DNA of 64,000 bases from Branchiostoma floridae (taxonomy: Eukaryota > Chordata > Leptocardii > Amphioxiformes > Branchiostomatidae), in the NCBI RefSeq assembly GCF_000003815.2, contig NC_049983.1:17578746-17642745 (forward strand), given 5' to 3'. The notes beneath the pieces were generated by a model that saw nothing but the letters and a program-made list of their open reading frames with translations, ran no database searches and was not told the origin of the DNA. Position numbers and translations under genes: made by a program. This document shows positions 1 through 11,697 of the stretch, piece after piece; the first letter of the stretch is position 1; every line of letters starts with the position of its first letter.

Positions 1-285
1 CGAATACACGTACGCAAAGATACCTTAAATGTTTTCTCTTTACCTTGCAGATATAGTACAAGTTGAATCGCGGAGGTCTTTGGTTGAATAGACGTCTACA
101 AATACGTTGTGCAGGGCACATTGCAGGTCCTTTATTCCTGCTAATAAGCCATGCATAAACCAAGCAGCACATTCATGGCAGGCCGATACGTATGTCATAC
201 ATACTAGTACTTGCATGGCCTTTGGCAATACCATCGAATCTGCAGGGTAGAATATCTCGCTAGCACGGTATGGCATGGTCGACCC

Positions 286-313
286 GGACGGACGGACGGA
301 CGGACGGACGGAC
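286..313. repeat. GGAC tetranucleotide microsatellite
   Basis: About seven perfect copies of a GGAC unit lie next to a GC-rich hairpin at 338-364 (arms CTTTCGCCGC and GCGGCGAAAG) that is followed by an A-rich run. I see no coding role. Confidence 0.9.
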
Positions 314-1580
314 AGCAATCTAATATCAGTCTGATTGCCTTTCGCCGCGGAAGCGCGGCGAAAGACAAAAAAAACTTGATTTTGATATCTCCAAGGTAAT
401 GGTCTTGGACCTGCATATCATGTACCATATGGCTATAATGATGTTGGTAGGTACGTGAATTTGGTATGAGCTTGGCATATAACAATACATTGCGCAGCCT
501 TCTAAGTCTTATCACTTATTGGTCATTCAATTTTTGTCTTGAAGCAACTTGTGGAAGACTACCCCTCAGAGAAATTTAGAGATATATCTTAGACATATTG
601 GGGCTTTCTTAACATGAAAGTAAATTAAGGAGTTTCGCTACCAATGAAAAATCCAAACCAGTTTCAAAGTGGCTGTTGTTTGTAAATTCACAGTTGAAGG
701 AAATCAGTGTCAAAGTGTGACATAGATCTTTTAGAAGTGGCAGAAAACTGCAGTCAAGGCACTTTCAACACAGCTAATACTTGATCAAATTTATGAGGCT
801 GAAAAATATTCCAGTTATTTGCAGTCAACTTTGTACTGTGTTTTTGAGGGTGGAACTGGAAGGTTACATTGACTCCCACACTTGAACAAACCTACAGGTA
901 AAAGGGGGCTGAAATTGCCTCCACTGCCCAACCTTTAACAAATATAACCATGTTGGTAATCAAGACCAGCATAAAGGGAAACAACTCACCTCTTGAATCA
1001 AACATAGCAGACAGTAAAAAGGACTAGAATTTCTTGAAAATCAAACACTGGATATTATTATTGTGATAGGAGAAATGCTTTACAATTTGTGATTAACTTT
1101 CAGGCTGCTAAGGTTGTCATTTGGCACCAAAGCAGCAGTGTCTGGGAGAATATTTTTAAGAATATTTCACTTTTATAATAGCTGCTTCGAAGTGTCACAA
1201 TACACACAGTAATATTCTAGCAAAGTATTTTTCATACAAAATGGTTGTAGGCACAATGCATTTTCTCTTCTTTTGTTGCAAACACTGTTGAAATGATATG
1301 ATGAAATGGCCCTTGAGACGGAGCACGTTTATGAGGCGTTATCACTGCCCATTGCCAGACCCCTGGGGCCCCCAGACGGCTGCATGAGACCGGGGTTTCC
1401 TATCGTCTGGATGGCAAGGCAAACTGCACCATGGCAACTGACAAGTTCCACCTGCAAGTGCTGGGGTCAGCTCGGCTCAACCCTTTGTTTAGAATACATG
1501 CAAGATCGTCCGTTACCATGGCAGCGGGACCCTGATAGCTTCCTGCCAGTTCTACCAGTTTGGGAGAGAGTGTGTGGGGG

Positions 1581-1659
1581 TACTCTCCAAGCAGAGGTTG
1601 GTGAGGAGAATTATAGAAAAAGGTAATGATTTTCCCCACCAACCTCTGCTTGGAGAGTA
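1581..1659. mobile_element. Short TA-flanked foldback element (MITE-like), 79 bp
   Basis: Terminal inverted repeats start CTCTCCAAGCAGAGG and end with the mirror image; TA lies on both sides, consistent with a TA target-site duplication. The arms take up most of the element, leaving only a short core. Relatives with the same tip but other cores are at 6349, 37030 and 56674. Confidence 0.8.
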
Positions 1660-3611
1660 TATGAGGGAGGTACTCTTGGCTTGTACAAAAATGACTTTTT
1701 TTGGGACAGTAGTAATTCAAAGGCAATCCATATTTATGGTGTTAAGATTTTGCTATGGAGAGGTCATCGTAAAAGCTGTGAAAATAAAACCACATTTCAA
1801 GACTTGCTGTCTAACCTGTTATAAGAATTATCAATGAAATAGATTATCTATGAAATAGAAAATTGATATCAGTCACAATGTAAAATTGAACTATACATTG
1901 GAATTGAGCCAAAGTTGAAGAAAAGTTCTACAAAGGTTTTTTCCCTCTCTTTTGGAGATTGCTAATTTTTTCTTCAAAAACATACAGCAAGGCAGACCCT
2001 TGCCACCTTGTCTCATTTGGCTACATCAAATCAAATGTATGGTTTCAGTCCATATTGAACAATTGTAACATTCATAAAAGTCATTTTTGAGGGAGCTATG
2101 CATGATTTGACATTAGTGATCCAATGTGTATATATATATTTATATAAAAATATATAAAACGTTATGGGATCGATGACTTCATGTGACTACCTTGGCAGAA
2201 TTTTTAAAAAAAATCATCACTTGTAAAATTCAAAAGTAAGTTATTTGGGGAAGGACAAACTTTTTGAAAAGTGCTAACTTTATAGACTTTGGTTTAAAGA
2301 ATCTGCACTGTATACAAAAAATGTACTGCTTTGTAGCTATTTTTTACCTTTGCCAAGAAGGTCATATTTTTGAGGGCTTTGGTTCATGTATGTAGATGTA
2401 TGTAGCAGAACACAGAGCAGAGCAAGACTACCACATGTACTACTAGTGTACAGCACTTCAATTCAGTCTTGCAATTTTTTTTTCTGACTATAATTACCCG
2501 GTAGGTTGTAATTTGGAACAGTTGACTTTGCCAAAGTGTGAACAAATATCCATGTAAATAAAATCTGAAGGCACCAGCATGGCTGCATTTTCTAATTCAG
2601 TCTCCGAATCCAGCAAAGTTGAACTTGAACATCCAAATTGAAAGCTGTTCATAAAAACTCCAACAACAGTTGTTCAGGGTAGACTAGGGAATCATTAGCT
2701 CTTCCAACAGTTTGGAAAATCTGGAAGGAAAGTAAATTAATTGACACCTTTGCACTTTCCAGGTCCTGACCTAAAACAATGTGCTGCATTAAAAAGTCCT
2801 GCGGAAAGATTTATTAGACCAAGGGTCGCACCTGTGGTGCCGGCTGTAATTGCCGAGGAGCCCAGAAAATTCTGGCAGATTCTGGGGTACACCTGTGCCT
2901 CGAACAAGGGTGTGATTATAGTGGGCGGTTTGTGTTTGATTCAACCCAAATTAATTGGACACCGTCGTTCCTTTCAATCTTTTTCTTTTCCTTATCTTCT
3001 CCGAAAATAACAGGGTGTGTTATTTCCTCCTTAACATAGAAGCACGCCGCCCAGAGTTTTGCTGCACAGAGCGGCACAGGTTACGTAAATATTGCATTCG
3101 CCGCTCCGCAATCTCCGTAGCAAAAGTTGGAAAACATTTGCGAAGTGTGTGCTTGTCGGTGAGGGCCTGTTGCTGGGTCATACTCAGAATCAAGCCAGGC
3201 TCTCTGAATATTTGAGATGCTGAAGAGTGCTGCTTTGAGTATGAAAATGGGATGGTAGCTTCTTCAGAATCAATCTTATGAATAGATTTACTCCCACAAC
3301 ATAAGAAGCAAACAAACACACACACTGGACTGGTACAAGGCAGTTGGGGTAAACAGGTTATCACAGGCCCTTGGTTTACACAGCTGTTTCTATGGTTACC
3401 AAAACCCTGACAGAATGTAACACTGACACTTGTTTAATCTCCAAGCAGATGTTGAATGGATCATTTTTGTTCTTGTCATGTATAAGACGGGCAGTCTCCA
3501 TGACCCGTCCCTCCATACATCCAGGGACCAAAATTTTATTACTGTGAAGGACAAAAATTTAAACCCATCCATCCCAAAATTTTGAACTTTATTCACTTAT
3601 TTCTCTCCTTG

Positions 3612-3710
3612 ATGCAGCAGGTTGGTTTAATAGCTAGGCTGGGTATCAGGGAGTATGGGAGCCACTGGAAACTAACCAGGCTCATACTCAGGCTAACCAA
3701 CCTGCTGCAT
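3612..3710. mobile_element. Foldback element, about 99 bp
   Basis: Arms ATGCAGCAGGTTGG and CCAACCTGCTGCAT face each other, with more imperfect pairing inside. It has no coding capacity. It is probably a MITE or its relic, of a different family from the CTCTCCAAGCAGA type. Confidence 0.6.
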
Positions 3711-6348
3711 TGAGGATTATATTAAAGAGTTCTAACTGTTAAATCATATAATTGGATAGTGTTTGTTTCAATTCTTGTAAAAAAATAAATTTACAAAAAT
3801 GGGACCAAAAAAGATTACATTCCTGTGAAATATTGCAAGGTTCAATAAGTTGACGTTTTGGACATTAGCTCTTTATATTTTTTCCATTATGACCAAATCG
3901 TCTCCTAATAACATAATCCTTAGGGGTCAGTTTAGCATTCTTGCAATGATTGTGGAGAGTTTGAAGTCATCCAGTAAATCTATAATGGATATCTATACAA
4001 AGTAAAAAAAGGGTCATTTGACAATTATGGCAAACTACCCATGACACTGGGGAGTACTTCATCATTTCTATCTTCAGCAGACATTGCCAAAACAGAGATA
4101 CCAATCCTTCAAACTACATTCCTAGAACTCTTGTTTTAGAAACAGAAAGTCTGAATGCAAATTCCCAAGGGTATACAAATTCCGATCGCCTTCCGTGCAT
4201 GAACGCTGGCAGTGCTCTAAGCATCAGTCAGGGAATTGCGATAATGTTTCCGATGGCCGAATGAGCCAGGCGAATTCCCCCGCCAAACATTTAGAGCAGA
4301 GAAGTCGTTAGGGACCGTTGGGTATTGCAGAGCCCCGGGAATATAGAGTAAGTAAGTAAATTGACCTTGGAGGGGTTCTGGCGCATTAGGGGCCTTGTGC
4401 CCTACACAAACTGTTAAGCCAGTTTCCTGAAAATTTCCCGAGCGATCGTGAAGCGCAGAGTTTCCATAAAAATACAGTTTGAAGGCCGGTCTTGAGGATT
4501 TCCTGCCATCTTGCATGATGACGGGAACATTTCAAGGACATATCACATGCTGTAGATATGACTTTGCATGCATTATGGATTAGGAGGTGTCCTAAAATAC
4601 TACCTGCACAGAGGTGGCTGATGCCAAAAAAAATCCGGGCTTTCTGAGGGCTTGACCCGACTGTAGTGAGTTTTGAATAAAGTTCGAACTGAAATATGTT
4701 TTTACATATAGTTACATGAAGCTACAGCATTCAGTCAATTCCTTCAGAAAGAACATTCATTCTTTGCAGCATGCCAATCAATATCTGTTTTTCATGTACT
4801 GTAAATGAAGCTTCATTATTAATATTACTACTAATACTAGAATGCTGAATTCTTCAATTTGAATCATTGCAGTGCAGGTTTTTATTTTCTGAAGATAACA
4901 AGTCTTTCCAACCTGTCACATCATGCCTCTGATAGTCATTATGTCAGGCTTCTGATTGGATAATGGCTGACCAATCAGTTTGCAATGTTTCCAACAGCCA
5001 ACCAATCACCTGGAAGAAGGTCTGGGCCAGGCCTCAACATTTCATTCATGAAAGTATAACAAATTGATCAGCAACCTGTACAGTAAAGCTGTTGGGTGGA
5101 CCTTTCTGCTTCTACCAACTTCAAGGTCATGATTATTTTTGCATTTTTCAAGGTCAACGCGTGTCAAGGGGACAGCGCAGACACAGCAGGTAGTGAAGAC
5201 AGGGCAGACAGTACCAAGGGCATTCATTTATTTCCTGTTCTACTGAAGGACAAAAGCTAACCTACACATTGTTGGAGTGATTATTCTTCGTACAAACCCT
5301 ACGTTTGTCATATCTTACATATCTACCTTCTACTGTATCACAAGTTCTTAAATACAAGAAAATGAAAAAATGAAACATACCTTGTTGGCTTCAGGGCTGG
5401 CAAACTTCTTCTTGAAAGTCCCCATCTTGTGGTTTTCAAAAGTCTGCATCTGCATCAGTCAGTATAAACCATTTGATAGAAAACTTGAAGATTGTCTTCC
5501 AGCTTATGGGGGGTTGACTTATGATTCTGCTCTCCCCTGATGTCCGTAACTGGGCGCATTGACTTTCACAGTTTCACCTGTAGTTAGTTTTTGTCTGCTA
5601 TTTTCTGGCACTAGCCTAACTTTTGGCAGAAAGAGGCTGGGCCATTTCATCTGTGCAATTACCCTAAACTCTCCTGCTGTAAGTCACAGGAAATTGAAAC
5701 ACAAGCTTCTTTAGGCCCAGAATGTCCCTCTCTTTGCCAAGAAATGTACCAGTGTAAGTAACATTACATGAATGGTTATGCACACAAGTTGCAGTGATGT
5801 CACAAGGCACCCATATCAAGTTTTGCAGTGGACATACCAACTTTGTTACAACAAGGCTCCAGTTTTGGTAGGGATAAAAATTAGGGGGGCATCTTTTCAA
5901 ACAAAGATGCCAGTGTTTTATTTAACAACATGTTATGTCAGCCAGTTGTTGCAGGTTTATTGAAGTTTTCTGCACTTTAATTCGCACATTAAAAATCAAG
6001 CATTTAGTATTTACAGTGTATTTGAGGTCTCGGTTAAGACGATGATAGTGGTACAATAGAGGACAGAAAATATTTTTGTGGTGCTTTATAAGAGTTTGTG
6101 AGAGGGTCACCAGGGAAAACCACAAACATAAAAAAACAATGTTGAAACATCAGTATTGACAGTACCATATAATAGATCTAGTATTCCACCAGCCATGATT
6201 AATTCTGACAGATGACTTTTTGTAACAAGAGATAAGAAAGGAATGGGTGGACAGATTCCTCCCTGTATGGGGTATCCTAAACCAGAAAAGGAAGGATGGC
6301 CCACTTCTCCATTTCCTGCAGTTGTCATGCTGTAACATTGAATTTATT

Positions 6349-6542
6349 TACTCTCCGAGCAGATCCTACGGTGCTGTAAGATAGTATCAAAGCTGGCCAA
6401 GGGGTATAGCTGGTCAAAGGGAGTCAGACGGGCACCTCCGGTAGCATACACACTCCTAGGCTGACTTCACTTCTCTGGTACCTTTTGATAGTACTAAGTA
6501 TCTTATGCTTCCATAGGATGATTAGGATCTGCTTGTAGATTA
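6349..6542. mobile_element. TA-flanked foldback element, CTCTCC tip family, 194 bp
   Basis: The tips are diverged (CTCTCCGAGCAGATCCTA at the left, mirrored at the right near 6526-6540) with TA outside. The interior shares the AGTATCAAAGCTGG segment with the element at 37030-37203, so the two are a subfamily. It is non-coding. Confidence 0.6.
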
Positions 6543-7096
6543 GAATTTATTTATTTTCCTATTCTTGCTGAAGGAGTTGAGTTTAAGTTTTTGCCTTGTT
6601 TTAAGTTCACAGTGGAAACAATACTGCAGCGTAAAAAATGCATATTCGTGGTGGAGATCCCACCTGAAAATATTCACAACTCTACTGCAAACATTTCAGG
6701 ATTTACAGTATGTGAACTGATCTTGTTTTATTTTCTGCATTTTTTCAGATTTGAAAAGAAAATTGCATGTTAGTACATGGAGGAACAAAAAAAAAAAAAA
6801 AGCAAAAATTGTGGCACCAACACTAAATTAGAAACCTTTATACATATTGCCCTTTTATAAAGGTTTCAGAAAAATGTGTCTTTTTGATAGGCTGGACTTT
6901 CAAACCAATATATGGAATTGCCCTGGCCTGCAAACTTCAACATGGACATATCATAAAGTCAACTAAAAACTGCTTTTTCTGAGTTTCCAATAAAAGTAAA
7001 CCGATTTCATTCAACACGTTTCACTCTACTGCTGGTGATTTTGCAGGGGTTTCATATTTCTCAGTATGTCCCTATGGCTAGCATATGAATCCAGAT

Positions 7097-7290
7097 TACT
7101 GTAAATGCATTTAAATTCGCAAGGATTTAATTTCGAGGTAGCGGGAAAATGGAGTGTTCGCTGTGGTTTTAAGTTTGGGGTAGCGCTCTAGACTGCAGTC
7201 TCATACTATAATAGAGAAAGAGAGTTCACGGTGAAGTGGTCACAGCGAAAAGCACATCAAATCACCGCGAAAATTTCTGCATTTACAGTA
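7097..7290. mobile_element. Foldback element with TACTGTAAATGCA tips
   Basis: The left tip TACTGTAAATGCATTT and right tip TGCATTTACAGTA are inverted. The interior has GCGGTGGTTTTAA-like and CACCGCGAAA-like arms. A second copy with the same layout lies in STRIP intron 11 (46292-46463), and decayed relatives are likely near 9300, 23470 and 31094. It is a non-autonomous element without coding capacity. Confidence 0.7.
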
Positions 7291-10200
7291 TATTATGGGA
7301 CAGATACTGCATCACCAGAGGTCAATAACCTTTGCTTGACCAACTTCTAGGCCCAAACATTGTACAAACACGAACATTGATTTCCCATATACAAATGTAC
7401 ATGAAAACAAAACATTTACGAAAATACACAGCAGTTGAGACAAAAATATTCAAATCATTAAAAAAAGGACTCGTTGCCAGTCATAAGCCAGATTAGCAGA
7501 GGCAAACCTGTTGATAATTATACCAGCTGGGCAGCAGTATCTTCAAAGTGACCCCAACTTGTTGACCCAACTACTGTAAGTCTTTAAATGTTCACGGTGG
7601 TTATATTCTTGCAGACTTTTCCTGTGTCCTTTTGCTGCAAATTTGTGCTTCTATATATTGATAATACTGTACTGTAGGATAGTTTCAACCGCTCATGTCA
7701 AATGCTGAAAAATTCAATTTTCTCTGCGACTGCAAAATAAAGTATTAAAATATTCTGAAATCTCTATGTTCGAAATTTTTATGTTCCGAAATCTCTATGC
7801 TCATAGGACAGCCTGAGAGCTGTGTTAAAGTTGAATGCTGATGCATTTCAAGTTTCAAACTTCCGGTGAAAATCTGCCCCAAACTTTAAAGGGGCCAAAG
7901 CCTCCTCCACGAACCAGAGTTTTGACTTGGCAGGGGTCCCAGCTTGGGTCTTCCCTTACAAGTCAACATATCACAGCCTCCAGTTGCATGAATCGGCATG
8001 CACAACTTCTGGCTAAACTTGTCCAAATTAGGAATTATCCATGGAAACAAAACAAACGGTCATTCCGTCATTTAGGAAATGGAGGGCTCAGTTTTTCAAT
8101 GTTGCTGGTAATGCTCTTTGTACGTGTAACGTTATATACGTTGACCGAATAGAAAATGAAAAGTGTGCAACTAATTAGTACCTGGTAGTCTCTCCTGCAT
8201 GTGAAACTTGATATTGGTCATGTTGCTCCCAAGAATTTTCCAGCCACAGCCACAAAGCCATTAATTTCACAAGTTTGACTTGAGCCTGAGCCTTTGAAGG
8301 CAGATTTCATGTTGCTGTTCCAGCCACATAAATACACCAGCAGAATTCAGTGTCAGTCAGTCCTGACTCTGCAAATCTTCCTGCCAAATGTCACAAGACA
8401 ACTGATTCATCATATTAAGATAATCCAAGCCTTCAATCTTTTGACATCAAACAAATGCCTGGGATTAAATTGGTAGTTCTGCTTTTAGGCAAAGAAAGAA
8501 AATTGGTGGATCAGGTTGGGTAAAAATTACATGTCTAGCAACCTTTCTAGAAAAAGTAGAATAATAATTTCTTTCTTTCTACGTTTAAATCTACAATCAT
8601 TTTCCTGTGAACATGAGTGAACTCCATCAACGAATTTCACTGGCGGGTATCTTTCCACTGTGATCTTGCTTCACGCATTAAAAGAAAATAAGACTATATT
8701 GTAAATGCGCAATATTATGATATTTGAGATTGAAAAGCTGCTGATAGCACTTCAGTTTTCTCCCGTCTCAAATTACGTTCCATTTTTCCTTTGGCAGAAA
8801 CTTATGTCACCCAGCAGATAAGGCAGGAACATTACTGGATATGCGCACTACCTTTTCATTGGCAGTAGTGGGCCATTTACAGGTATCCCTAAGAACACAT
8901 AAAGGCCACAGGGGACATACAAGGCAGTGGCATTCCTTGGAGCTGTCTGACCCACTTAATGCAGTCAGTTGAGTTGCAAACAAAACCCAGGTTGGGCAAA
9001 CTCCCCTATATTGACACGGCCGCCTCCAAAGAAAAATCCATAATTTGACTGCTGTCAGAGTTTCCAATATTGTGTGCTCTGTCAGATTCTGGGACATTTA
9101 ATTTGAATGGCAGAACGTAGCACTTGGGAGTAAAACTAAAAGTACTACACTACTGTATACCTCTGGTAAAAGATAAGGTAAAGTGATGGTATAAGACTGC
9201 CATACACTAATTGGTGTGTTAATTGGGATCACAAATATCTAGGAAACTCATAGTAGGAGGTTCTCTGCCCGATTTCTAGAGATGCTGATGACACAATGAC
9301 TGTAAATTGTTTTATTTTAGTGGGGACTTAATTTTTTCATAGGAGAGGATTTAAGTTGGTTTTCTCACAGAGACGATTTGAAATGATCCTGTAATTGTGG
9401 TACAAAAGATGAATATTCTCTCCAACATGATTTCGTACGAGGTCAACACGAAAATTAAACCACCACCAACGTTTCAAAATTCACATTAACTGAGTAAGTT
9501 CAACATGACAAGGACTCCTGCTCGTGACCTCTGACCTGTCATCGCTGTTGACCTTTTTGCCATCCAGGAAAATAAATCCAGGATCTTGACGGTGGTAAAT
9601 ATGACCCAAATCTGGATTTGCTGGGGACGGTCGGTGGTGACATCCAGCTGGGCAAACATCACCAACAGGAGATGGAGAAATGGGAGGGAATTGTTCACCC
9701 TCCTCTCCTTCAATACACAGTATAGGGGGTGGGATTATAAAGGACAATTCTGTCAGTCCCTAACTTGGACTAAGTAGAATAGGGGAAGAGGGATTGTTGT
9801 CTTGCATGTGTGTTCGTGTGTACATGGATGCGCTTCTTATAAAGGTGTCAAACATCAATTAGGTTGTAGTTGTATCATCGGGTTTTATGTCAAAATAGTT
9901 TAAAGCTGCATGTCCAATAAACAGTATTTCTTAAGTTTTGCTTTCAGTTGCAAGCACACTTGTTCTTTTAGCAATGAAAAAAATGTTCCATTCTGACCGG
10001 TGGCTGCACTTATCCACTATCCACAACATGCCCTCTTTGGTCGCCAGAGCTAGCCAGGGTGCCATCCTCTGTAGTAACTGCTGGTTCAAGCTTTTTGCTT
10101 ATCCATGGTTAGCAAGTGAAAAGATTGACTGAGGATAGACAAGCGTACATATCCAACAATCGGATGCAGAAACTTTCCTGTCAGTAAAACGAGCTTTCAC

Positions 10201-11070
10201 CTCAAATCCTTTTTATATCAGGTGGGATTGATTGAAAAGGAATTTATGATTGACCTAAACACACGCTCTAAACACACGAGTTATATTTTAGACCGGACCC
10301 GTTTGGAATATATACTTGTAGTAGTAGCCATTTTCTCTTTCAATAAGTTACAACCTTTCCTGTCTTCCCCCATGTTTTTGTGATTTAGGGGGGAGTCTTG
10401 GCGTGGGTTCAGTTGCAACCCAATTTCAGATCTCATTTCAAGCAAAATGTGTTAGCTGTTCACTCAGTTGGACAGGAATGCCAGAAGCTGTAAGGTAAAT
10501 CCAAGAATTTCCTCTTGAGCCAGAATGAAGTGGACGTTGTCAGGTGACACTTGTAGTGCAACTTTGGTAGCTTCTACCATGTAATTTCCATATATTAATC
10601 ATGACATCATTTCCTGTGTTTAAACGTGTCTACTTGTGTTTTGAGTCTGACCTGGAATGGAACAACAGCTAGCCTGAATCATTCCCAGACACAAGTACAA
10701 ATAAAGTCGGTGTAGTCATGACCAAAGAAACCATCTCATCAATGTTGATGGTTAACTGCAACGGAACAAAAATTATTGAGAATGCACATCCAGTAAACAA
10801 TTGTTTGATCAAAGATTAATAATAAGACATTTGTAATAAACGATGGCTTATCAAATTTTTGTGACTGAAATACATCTTCTGTGGGATTTTAGACAGGTAT
10901 GAAAATAAACATCCCGTGAAAAAACCATGTACTCAATATGATGTAGGATTATTATCATTTTGAAGATACTAGGGAAACTCATTCAAGTGTTTTCAATTAC
11001 AGTGTATCAACTGCTTCCCTGCTGTGACTAGTACAAATTTGGTGCAATCATGTTGGATGAGGAAAATGTG

Positions 11071-11190
11071 CTCTCTCAAAGCAGAGGTTAGGCTCTGGCT
11101 GGTTTTGGATGTTTCTACGGTTCTTGGCGAATTTGTTGGGCTTGAAAATTCATCAGGTTTTCTTTTTATGGCCAAGCCTAACCTCTACTG
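11071..11190. mobile_element. Degenerate foldback element related to the CTCTCC tip family
   Basis: The left end CTCTCTCAAAGCAGAGGTTA and the right end AGCCTAACCTCT are inverted and resemble the 1581 element. The right tip is lost, so this is an old copy. Confidence 0.4.
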
Positions 11191-11449
11191 TAAACTCAGT
11201 TGTAGTTATCTTTCAATTCAAGGTTGAAAGAATTATGTATACAAACACATATTCGTTGTGTTGTGATTCCTCAGTAAGAGGTCACAATCCACTGCAAACA
11301 TTTTAGTGTTTACACTATCAGTTTTACATAATTGCCTGTGCTAGATCTAAAATGAAACTAAAATTCATCCATAGCTTCTTGGGAAAAGGTGTAGCTTTCA
11401 AGCAAGTTCACAGAAGAAATACGAATATATAGTAATATCATCTGGTGTA

Positions 11450-11697
11450 TTTTGCCAGCCAGTAGGTACCCAAAGTATGAGTAATGAGGCTGTTTAACGT
11501 GGTCGAGGCACCTCCTCGAGCACGGGACCCCCGTTTTACGTCCCTCCCGGAAGACGATTTCGTGGAAAACTTCGTGAGGCTACAGCAATCCGGACGTCCT
11601 TGGTTGGTCCCCCATCCAAGCACTGTCCGGACCGTCGCGTTGCTTAACTTCCGAGATCGAGGGATCGGGTGTACCAACGCGCCACGCGGCCGTAGCG
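11450..11697 (-). mobile_element. 5S-rRNA-derived SINE (SINE3-like)
   Basis: Read on the minus strand, 11697-11577 is a 121-nt 5S rRNA-like head. It has CTACGGCC at the 5' end, an A-box region CGATCTCGGAAGTTAAGCA (11659-11641), a C-box region CTTGGATGGGGGACC (11620-11606), and GCTGTAGCC closing helix I. A non-5S body follows to about 11450, with GGGACGTAAAACGGGGGTCCC as a striking GC-rich part. 5S-headed SINEs are an established class (SINE3), transcribed by RNA polymerase III from the internal promoter and moved by a LINE. The head differs from chordate 5S at many sites outside the promoter boxes, so it is not a working 5S gene. I cannot name the LINE partner or fix the 3' end exactly. Confidence 0.8.

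Noticed and set aside
11577-11697. A 5S rRNA gene on the minus strand
   Set aside because: The length fits and the promoter boxes are good, but many structural positions differ from chordate 5S and the sequence runs directly into a SINE body, so it is a retroposon head.
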